DNA of 12,977 nt. Source: Gammaproteobacteria bacterium (lineage in GTDB: Bacteria; Pseudomonadota; Gammaproteobacteria; Xanthomonadales; Rhodanobacteraceae). Each line of letters begins with the position of its first letter. Positions within the stretch are counted from its first letter, which is position 1. The notes beneath the pieces were generated by a model, which was not told the DNA's origin, did not search any database, and saw only the letters and a list, made by a program, of their open reading frames with translations. This document shows positions 7,557 to 12,977 of this stretch, one piece after another. Location: positions 2,194-15,170 of the forward strand of contig VBNZ01000016.1 in assembly GCA_005877675.1 (NCBI GenBank). Reading direction: 5' to 3'. The position numbers and the translations under genes were made by a program.

Positions 7557-7623
7557 ATCCCTGGTGGCGCCGTCGTGCAGCGTGCGCGACATTGATCCCT
7601 GCAATGACGACTTGAGGTTTCCT

Positions 7624-7953
7624 ATGGGCACGTGGGAATGTGACAAATGCGGAGAAACGGTCGGTACAGAACTCTCCGTTTGCTGGAATTGCGGGGCGCA
7701 CGAGGATGGCAGCGCGCCTGACGTCGGCTTCGTTCGCGCTGACGAACCGATATTCTCCTCGGAACCCAAGCCACGGCAGTTGAACTGCGTGCGCTGCGGT
7801 AAACCGATGGAATTGGTCGGGCGCAAACGATTCTATGAGGGACCCCCGGCCGCACCTATCCGGCTTGGCGAACTGTTCGTCAACCGTGAAGTATTCGATA
7901 TCCATGCCTGCACCGGCTGCGGCAAGGCGGAGTTGTTCGTGGCCGAGGTTTAA
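7624..7953 (+). CDS. Uncharacterised double zinc-ribbon protein
   Basis: I do not recognise this 109-residue protein as a named family. It holds four CxxC knuckles that form two likely zinc ribbons: Cys6/Cys9 with Cys20/Cys23 (WECDKCGE, CWNCG) and Cys55/Cys58 with Cys96/Cys99 (CVRCGK, CTGCGK). Between them is an acidic linker (28-50); residues 60-94 inside the second ribbon are mixed (KRFYEG, LGELFVNREVFDI). There is no signal peptide or membrane segment, so it should be cytosolic. The start at 7624 is chosen over an in-frame upstream GTG/ATG-type start at 7546 because GAGG (7614-7617) lies six nt upstream and the first cysteine knuckle follows at once. It trails glnK by 67 bp, a likely co-transcript. 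Similar small ribbons bind nucleic acid or protein partners; no function is claimed. Confidence 0.8.
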   Translation: MGTWECDKCGETVGTELSVCWNCGAHEDGSAPDVGFVRADEPIFSSEPKPRQLNCVRCGKPMELVGRKRFYEGPPAAPIRLGELFVNREVFDIHACTGCGKAELFVAEV

Positions 7954-7984
7954 TTCGGCCTTCTAGACGGCCATAAAAATTCCT

Positions 7985-8013
7985 TTGACGCGCCGCAACA
8001 ATTATGCTTTATT
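7985..8013 (+). promoter_or_regulatory. Probable sigma-70 promoter of gltB
   Basis: TTGACG (7985-7990, 5/6 match) is followed after 17 bp by TTTATT (8008-8013, 4/6 match). Both sit in the most A/T-rich stretch of this part of the window (about 7972-8037), just after the end of the zinc-ribbon gene. This would give a leader of roughly 105 nt before the gltB ATG. An alternative -10, TATAGA at 8017-8022, lacks a matching -35. Confidence 0.45.
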
Positions 8014-8040
8014 CGCTATAGACATATTCCGGTAACGAAT

Positions 8041-8125
8041 GCCGGCGCAAAGGAGCGGTAGTGCGCCGGTCAAAAACCGGCGGTGCGTGCCGGGGAAAGC
8101 GCGTCCGCCGCATTAGGCGGGCGTC
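8041..8125 (+). promoter_or_regulatory. Structured gltB 5' leader with competing hairpins
   Basis: Three stems can be drawn in the 85 nt before gltB. Stem A pairs CCGGCGC (8042-8048) with GCGCCGG (8063-8069) and exposes AAAGGAG (8049-8055) in its loop. Stem B pairs CGCCGGT (8064-8070) with ACCGGCG (8076-8082) around CAAAA. A and B share 8064-8069, so they exclude each other. Stem C pairs 8102-8109 with 8116-8123 (8 bp, one G-U) around GCATTA and buries the AGGCGG that serves as the only Shine-Dalgarno of gltB. The arrangement resembles an attenuator or translational switch, but no known riboswitch consensus was recognised and GC-rich sequence makes stems by chance. Confidence 0.4.
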
Positions 8126-10534
8126 ATGCAGCAAGCAAAATCCTCAGGTCTGTACGATCCGTCGTTCGAACACGACAGCTGCGGTTTCGGGCTGATCGCC
8201 AACATCGACGGCAAAGCCAGCACCTGGCTGGTCGATCAGGCCTTCCAGACGCTCGCCAAGATGTCCCATCGCGGCGGCATCGGTGCCGACGGCATCACCG
8301 GCGATGGCTGCGGAATTCTGCTTTATCGCCCATTTGCATGGCTGCGCGCGCTCGCGCGCGAGGCCGGCTTCGAGCCCGGCGCATTGTTCGCTTCCGGCCA
8401 CGTCTTTCTCGATCCGCAGGATGACACTCACGCGGCGGCGCAAAAAGCCGCGTTGGAAAAGCAATTGATCGCCGCGAGCTGCCGCATCGCCGGCTGGCGC
8501 GAAGTGCCGGTCGATGCGGCAGCCTGTGGCCCGATCGGCACCGCGCATCGCCCGCGCATCGCGCAGATTTTCATCGATGCGCCGGCGGGGATGGACGAAG
8601 CCAAATTTGAGCGCGTGCTGTTCCGCGCGCGCCGCCTCACCGAGAAGGCACTCGCGGACGACACACATTTCTATGTGGTCACGCTGTCGGCGAGCACGTT
8701 CGCCGCCAAGGCGATGGTCGCGCCGGGGCATTTGCGTGAGGCGTTTCCGGATTTTGCGCATCCAGAACTGGCGGCCTGTGCCGCGGTGTTTCACCAGCGC
8801 TACTCGACCAACACGATGCCGCATTGGAAGCTTGCGCAGCCGTTCCGACTGCTCGCGCACAATGGCGAGATCAACACGATCAAGGGCAATCGCAACTGGG
8901 TCACCGCGCGCGCGGCGAAGTATCAATCTCCACTGGTGGAATTGTCCGACATCGGCCCGCTCGTGAGCCTGACCGGCTCGGATTCGCAGAGCCTCGACAA
9001 CATGCTCGAAGTGCTGGTCGCGGGCGGGCTCGACGTGCTGCTCGCGATGCGCATTCTGATGCCGCCTGCCTGGGCTTCACGCGAAGACCTCGACGAGGAC
9101 CTCGAAGCGTTCTACGAGTATTACGCGTTGCACAGCGAACCCTGGGACGGCCCGGCAGGCATCGTGCTGTGCGATGCGCGTCACGCCGTTTGCACCCTGG
9201 ATCGCAATGGCCTGCGTCCCGCGCGGTGGGCGCGTTCGGACGACAACCACATCATCATCGCGTCCGAAGCCGGATTGTGGGACGTGCCGCCTGAGCGCAT
9301 TGTCGCCAAGGGCCGCCTCGGACCCGGCGAGATGATCGCGGTCGATCTCATCGAGCACAAGCTGCTCGACAGCGCGGCGGTCGACGCGATCAACCGGGCG
9401 CGTGCGCCGTTCAAGCGCTGGCTGCGCGAGAAACTGCACTACCTCGAATCGCATTTGATCGATCCTGCGCTTGCGGCCGAGCCTTTTTCGTCCGAGACGC
9501 TCGCGCGCTACCAGAAGCAGTTCGCACTGACGCGCGAGGAGCGTGACGTTGTGCTCAAGACGCTGGCCGAGGAAGAGGCCGAGGCGACCGGATCGATGGG
9601 CGACGACACGCCGATCGCCGTGATGTCGCGCCAATCGCGTCCGCTGTACGAATACTTCCGTCAGGCTTTCGCGCAGGTCACCAATCCGCCGATCGATCCG
9701 TTGCGCGAACGCCTCGTGATGTCGCTGACCACGCAGATAGGGCTCGAACGCAACGTATTCGAACTCGCGCCCGAGAACGCGAGCCAGGTGCTGCTCAACT
9801 CGCCGATCCTGTCGCAGCGCAAATTGCGCCAGATACTCGCACTGCCGCACATCGCGCCGGCGCATATCAAGCTCGACCTGTATTACGACGCGAAGGTCGG
9901 CCTGAAGGCCGCGATCGAAAAACTGTGCGATGAAGCCGAGGCGGCGGTACGTAGCGGGGTGATCCTGATACTGCTGTCGGATCGCTATCCGGCGCCGGGC
10001 CTGCTGCCGGTCCATGCGCTGCTGGCGATCGGTGCGGTGCACGCGCGCCTGACGCAAAAGCAGTTGCGTTGCGACTGCAATCTGCTGGTCGAAACGGGCA
10101 ATGCGCGCGATGCGCATCACTTCGCCTGCCTGATCGGCTTCGGCGCGACCGCGGTGTATCCGTATCTGTCGTACCAGACGCTGTACGACATGAACCGCCG
10201 CGGCGAGCTCAAGGGCCGCGCAGGCGAACCGCCGAGCGAGATCGGCCGCAGCTATCGACGCGGCATCCAGAAGGGCCTGCTCAAGATCATTTCGAAAATG
10301 GGCATCTCGACGATCGCTGGCTATCGCGGCGCGCAACTGTTCGAAATCGTCGGACTCGATCGCGACGTCGTCGACTTGTGCTTCCCCGGCACGCCGTCGC
10401 GCATCGGCGGCGCCAGTTTCGTGGATATCCAGAACGAATATCAGGCGCAGTCGATCGCCGCGCGCGATCCGAACTATGCGCTGCCGCCGGGTGGCCTGAT
10501 GAAGGCGCTGCCGGGCAGCGAGTACCACATGTAG
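8126..10534 (+). CDS. gltB: gltB fragment 1: amidotransferase plus central domain
   Basis: This is the first open segment of the broken gltB, 802 residues from the ATG at 8126 to the premature TAG. It would include the glutaminase domain (Cys19 to about residue 430) and most or all of the central domain, ending at GSEYHM. Without the FMN and iron-sulfur parts it could at best hydrolyse glutamine and cannot make glutamate. Start choice: MQQAKSSGLYDPSFEHDSCG places the conserved Cys at the usual short distance from the N-terminus. Confidence 0.8.
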   Translation: MQQAKSSGLYDPSFEHDSCGFGLIANIDGKASTWLVDQAFQTLAKMSHRGGIGADGITGDGCGILLYRPFAWLRALAREAGFEPGALFASGHVFLDPQDDTHAAAQKAALEKQLIAASCRIAGWREVPVDAAACGPIGTAHRPRIAQIFIDAPAGMDEAKFERVLFRARRLTEKALADDTHFYVVTLSASTFAAKAMVAPGHLREAFPDFAHPELAACAAVFHQRYSTNTMPHWKLAQPFRLLAHNGEINTIKGNRNWVTARAAKYQSPLVELSDIGPLVSLTGSDSQSLDNMLEVLVAGGLDVLLAMRILMPPAWASREDLDEDLEAFYEYYALHSEPWDGPAGIVLCDARHAVCTLDRNGLRPARWARSDDNHIIIASEAGLWDVPPERIVAKGRLGPGEMIAVDLIEHKLLDSAAVDAINRARAPFKRWLREKLHYLESHLIDPALAAEPFSSETLARYQKQFALTREERDVVLKTLAEEEAEATGSMGDDTPIAVMSRQSRPLYEYFRQAFAQVTNPPIDPLRERLVMSLTTQIGLERNVFELAPENASQVLLNSPILSQRKLRQILALPHIAPAHIKLDLYYDAKVGLKAAIEKLCDEAEAAVRSGVILILLSDRYPAPGLLPVHALLAIGAVHARLTQKQLRCDCNLLVETGNARDAHHFACLIGFGATAVYPYLSYQTLYDMNRRGELKGRAGEPPSEIGRSYRRGIQKGLLKIISKMGISTIAGYRGAQLFEIVGLDRDVVDLCFPGTPSRIGGASFVDIQNEYQAQSIAARDPNYALPPGGLMKALPGSEYHM
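10532..10534 (+). other. In-frame amber codon inside gltB (codon 803)
   Basis: The frame reads EYHM-TAG-NPEVVGALQLAVRTGD. The family has Tyr at this place (E. coli EYHAYNPDVV), so a single TAC or TAT to TAG change explains it. The same frame stays open and homologous for a further 321 codons (10535-11497). TAG is used as an ordinary terminator by iorB and glnK in this window, so codon reassignment is not supported. Confidence 0.95.
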
Positions 10535-11683
10535 AACCCCGAGGTCGTCGGCGCGCTGCAGCTCGCGGTGCGCACGGGCGATGCGCGCTTGTATAAAAAG
10601 TACGCCACGGCGGTGGACGAACGCGCGCCGGCGGCGTTGCGCGATCTGCTCGAAGTCACCGGTGCGCAGCAGGCGATCGCGATCGAGGAAGTCGAACCGG
10701 TCGAGTCAATCCTGCAACGCTTCGACTCCGCTGGCATGTCGCTCGGCGCGCTCTCGCCCGAGGCGCACGAGGCGCTCGCGATCGCGATGAACCGCCTCGG
10801 CGCGCGCAGCAACTCGGGCGAGGGAGGCGAGGATCCCGCACGCTACGGCACCGAGAAGATGTCGAAGATCAAGCAGGTCGCGTCGGGGCGTTTCGGCGTT
10901 ACGCCGGCGTATCTCGTCAACGCCGAGGTGCTGCAGATCAAGATCGCGCAGGGCGCCAAGCCCGGCGAAGGCGGCCAGCTGCCCGGGCACAAGGTCAATG
11001 CGCTCATCGCGCGATTAAGATATGCGCGGCCGGGCATCGGCCTGATTTCACCGCCGCCGCATCATGATATTTACTCGATCGAAGATCTGGCGCAGCTGAT
11101 CTACGATTTGAAGGAGGTCAATCCGGGCGCGCTCGTATCGGTCAAGCTCGTCGCGCATGCGGGCGTCGGCACGATCGCGGCGGGTGTCGCGAAAGCCGGC
11201 GCCGATCTGATCACGATCTCCGGTCACGACGGCGGCACCGGCGCCAGTCCGCTCACCTCGATCCGCTACGCCGGCGTGCCATGGGAACTCGGTCTCGCCG
11301 AGACGCAACAGACCCTCGTACGCAACGGCCTGCGCGAACGCGTGATCGTGCAGACCGACGGCGGCTTGAAGACCGGTCTCGACATCATCAAGGCCGCCTT
11401 GCTCGGTGCGGATTCGTACGGCTTCGGCACCGCGCCGCTGGTCGCGCTCGGCTGCAAGTATCTGCGCATCTGCCATCTGAACTCCTGTGCGACCGGCGAA
11501 CGGCCCGGCCGAGCAGGCCGAACAGTTTTTCCGTTTCGTTGCCGAGGATGTACGCGCGCGGCTCGCCGCACTCGGCGTGCGCAGTCTCGCCGAACTGGTC
11601 GGGCGCAGCGAGTTTCTCAAGCAGCGCCAGGGCGTGACGGTCAAGCAGAACCAGATCGATTTATCCGGTCTGCTCGGGCATGA
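10535..11683 (+). pseudogene. gltB: gltB fragment 2: FMN/synthase domain, out of frame after 11497
   Basis: This segment is in the same frame as fragment 1. The homologous part runs from 10535 to 11497 and holds the FMN-binding synthase barrel and all three [3Fe-4S] cysteines (GCKYLRICHLNSCATG). After 11497 the frame encodes about 61 non-homologous residues to a stop at 11681-11683. The first internal start-like codon is at 10568, but there is no sign of real initiation there. Confidence 0.75.
11498..11499 (+). other. Junction of an inferred 38-bp deletion in gltB
   Basis: CHLNSCATG ends at 11497. After one orphan G (11498), the +1 frame resumes GltB homology at 11499 with NGPAEQAEQFFRFVAEDV. 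In E. coli GltB 22 residues (66 bp) separate CATG from the aromatic pair; here there are 28 bp, so 38 bp are missing. That is 2 mod 3, which gives exactly the frame change observed. Confidence 0.85.
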
Positions 11684-12545
11684 TCTTGCAGCGACCGAAG
11701 TACCAGGCTGCGTCGCAGCGCCGATTCCGGACAGCGAACTCGCACTGCGGATAGCAGCGGAAACAAAGCAAGCAGTAAACAATTCCATAAGTGGAGAATT
11801 CCACTACGCCGTCCGCAACACCGATCGCGCGATCGGTGCGCGCCTGTCGGGCGATGTCGCGCGCCGGCATGGCGATCAGGGCATGGCAGCCGCGCCGATC
11901 ACGTTGCGTCTAAGCGGCGCGGCAGGGCAGAGCCTGGGCGCGTGGAACGCGGGCGGCGTGCATATTCTGCTCGACGGTGAGGCAAACGACGGCGTCGGCA
12001 AGGGCATGGCCGGTGGGCGCATCGTGGTGCGTCCGCCCATGGGCGCAGCTTGGCGCGCGCACGAATCGGCGATCGTCGGCAACACCTGCCTCTACGGTGC
12101 GACTGGTGGCGAACTCTACGTCGCGGGGCGCGCGGGCGAACGCTTCGGCGTGCGCAATTCGGGCGCGCTCGCGGTGGTCGAGGGCGTCGGCGATCACTGC
12201 TGCGAATACATGACCGGCGGGTCGGTCGTCGTGCTCGGGCGCTGCGGCGTCAACTTCGGCGCGGGCATGACCGGTGGCTATGCTTTCGTGTTCGACGAGG
12301 CACGCGATTTCGTCGACCGCTACAACCACGAGCTCGTCGACATCACGCGCATTTCGCATGAGGGCATGGAAAATTACTGGCAGCATCTGCGTCAATTGCT
12401 GATTGCGCACGTGCAGTACACCGGCAGCGCCTGGGGCAAGCGCCTGGTCGATGAATTCCGCGAGCATGTGCATAAGTTCTGGCTGGTGAAACCGAAGGCG
12501 GCGAGCCTGGATTCGCTCACCGAGGAGCTGAGGCGTGCGGCGTGA
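11499..12545 (+). pseudogene. gltB: gltB fragment 3: end of synthase domain and C-terminal beta-helix
   Basis: 348 codons in the +1 frame to TGA at 12543-12545 encode the rest of the synthase domain and the GXGXG beta-helix. Signatures are GDVARRHGDQGMAA, GAWNAGGVHI, ANDGVGKGMAGG, GERFGVRNSG and CEYMTGG, ending LVKPKAASLDSLTEEL. The helix is full length with no further lesions. No plausible independent start or ribosome binding site exists at its 5' end, so it is a remnant of gltB and not a separate gene. Confidence 0.8.
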
Positions 12546-12573
12546 CATGAGCGTGCGGTCGAGCGCGATAAAA

Positions 12574-12741
12574 TTCTTGTTCGTCACCCAGGCGAAAGCC
12601 AGGGGCCATCTTGGTTTTGCGCAAAGGACACTGGATTACAAACTGCATCTGCAGTTTGCCCTTCGGGCCATTCGCTACGCGAATGTTCGCTTCGGCATCC
12701 TGCCTAGGCAGTCCGGCTTTCGCCGGAATGACGGCGAAGAA
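12574..12741. repeat. MITE-like palindromic repeat between gltB and gltD
   Basis: The ends 12574-12607 and 12707-12741 are imperfect terminal inverted repeats of about 34 bp. Both hold a perfect 10-bp core, GGCGAAAGCC (12591-12600) and its complement GGCTTTCGCC (12715-12724). The outer arms also match (TTCTT at 12574-12578, AAGAA at 12737-12741; CGTCA and TGACG). Inside are further perfect dyads: a 9-bp stem 12639-12647/12650-12658, a 7-bp stem CATTCGC/GCGAATG (12669-12675/12679-12685) and the palindrome TGCCTAGGCA (12701-12710). The 'TTCCGGCGAAAGCCGGA' core is the kind of dispersed extragenic repeat common in xanthomonads and some beta-proteobacteria; its shadow translation contains VIPAKAG. 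There is no transposase. It forces a 216-bp gap between gltB and gltD. Confidence 0.7.
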
Positions 12742-12761
12742 CAGACGAGGCGAATGTGTAA

Positions 12762-12977
12762 GTGAAAAAAGATAATTTTCCATTTTTGCGCTTCCCGCGT
12801 GAACTGCCGCGTGAGCTCAATGTGCCTGTGCGCGTGCTCGGCTATGGCGAGATTCATGGCGATTTCACGCCCGAATCGACGACCGAGCAGGCTTCGCGCT
12901 GCATCGATTGCGGCAATCCGTACTGCTCGTGGGGCTGCCCGCTCCACAATCACATTCCGCGCTGGCTCGAACTCGCG
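12762..12977 (+). CDS. gltD: Glutamate synthase small subunit (N-terminus; runs off window)
   Basis: 72 codons from a GTG start to the window edge encode the beginning of GltD, the NADPH-oxidising FAD/[4Fe-4S] subunit that feeds electrons to GltB. The diagnostic block RCIDCGNPYCSWGCPLHNHI (46-65) contains cluster cysteines 47, 50, 55 and 59, as in E. coli (RCLSCGNPYCEWKCPVHNYI). GTG at 12762 is chosen because the codon just before it in frame is TAA and no other start lies nearby; MKKDNFPFLRFPREL has the normal N-terminal length. A GAGG (12747-12750) lies 11 nt upstream, rather far. No lesion is visible in the part present. The repeat element separates it from gltB. Confidence 0.93.
   Translation, partial: MKKDNFPFLRFPRELPRELNVPVRVLGYGEIHGDFTPESTTEQASRCIDCGNPYCSWGCPLHNHIPRWLELA

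Larger units (their letters stand above)
8126..12545 (+). pseudogene. gltB: Glutamate synthase (NADPH) large subunit, disrupted by an amber codon and a frameshifting deletion
   Basis: GltB makes glutamate from glutamine and 2-oxoglutarate together with GltD. All domains are present in order. The class-II glutamine amidotransferase domain has nucleophile Cys19 after an 18-residue propeptide (HDSCGFGLIA). The central domain, the FMN/synthase domain (SPPPHHDIYSIEDLAQLIYD, GHDGGTGASP) and the [3Fe-4S] motif Cys1110/Cys1116/Cys1121 follow. The C-terminal GXGXG beta-helix is last (GNTCLYGATGG, GVNFGAGMTGG). Two lesions break the frame: TAG at 10532-10534 replaces the Tyr of the family motif EYHxYNPEVV, and the frame shifts at 11498 where about 13 residues (family VATQDxxLRxxHF) are missing. 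The present span is 4420 bp; restoring 38 bp gives 1486 codons, matching normal GltB. Conservation elsewhere is excellent, so the lesions are either very recent or assembly/sequencing errors. Confidence 0.88.

Noticed and set aside
7957..7979. GGCC...GGCC hairpin followed by ATAAAAAT as a terminator after the zinc-ribbon gene
   Set aside because: The stem is only 4 bp with an 8-nt loop and the downstream run is A-rich, not T-rich, on the coding strand; too weak to call.
8041..8125. Known riboswitch (cobalamin, glycine, SAM, glutamine types) upstream of gltB
   Set aside because: None of the conserved core sequences that I know for these classes is present; only paired stems are seen.
9077..10528. 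483-codon open frame on the minus strand
   Set aside because: It lies fully antisense to gltB, whose family match is unambiguous. The translation is low-complexity, Arg/Ala-rich and matches nothing I know. Long antisense frames are expected with this GC-rich codon use.
10532..10534. Recoding of TAG as a sense codon
   Set aside because: TAG terminates iorB and glnK normally in this window, and the second lesion at 11498 would still break the gene.
12517..12783. 88-codon minus-strand frame containing VIPAKAG
   Set aside because: It is the usual spurious translation of the palindromic repeat and overlaps the ends of gltB and gltD.

Overview
The window looks like chromosome from a GC-rich proteobacterium, most likely a gammaproteobacterium of the Xanthomonadales/Rhodanobacteraceae kind. 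This rests on three things: codon use (G/C at most third positions), the comM-ubiK-glnK gene order that is also known from pseudomonads and xanthomonads, and a dispersed repeat whose shadow translation contains the 'VIPAKAG' string common in those genomes. The taxonomic call is inference. No tRNA, rRNA, CRISPR array or transposase gene was seen.

Left part (1-4923, minus strand). The genes form one functional unit read right to left: xdhC (insertion/protection factor for sulfurated molybdenum cofactor), mocA (molybdopterin cytidylyltransferase), iorA (2x[2Fe-2S] subunit), iorB (molybdopterin subunit with a Tat signal) and a di-haem c-type cytochrome cut by the window edge. Together they could make the MCD form of the cofactor, load it into a two-subunit molybdenum hydroxylase, export the enzyme to the periplasm and pass its electrons to a cytochrome. 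The substrate cannot be read from sequence.

Middle part (4951-7953). comM (YifB-type AAA+ helicase) lies 27 bp upstream of xdhC on the same strand. Next come ubiK (ubiquinone biosynthesis accessory factor, minus) and, divergently, glnK (PII protein, plus), followed by a 109-residue protein with two zinc ribbons and no known function. The usual glnK partner amtB is absent from the window.

Right part (7954-12977, plus strand). This is the glutamate synthase locus. A structured leader precedes gltB. The gltB reading frame has two lesions: an amber codon where the family has tyrosine (10532), and a deletion inferred as 38 bp just after the [3Fe-4S] cysteines (11498), which shifts the frame. Adding back 38 bp gives exactly 1486 codons including stop, the family's normal length. 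A roughly 170-bp palindromic, MITE-like element follows, then the start of gltD, which runs off the window. If the lesions are real, GOGAT is inactive here; if they are assembly errors, the locus is ordinary apart from the repeat and leader.
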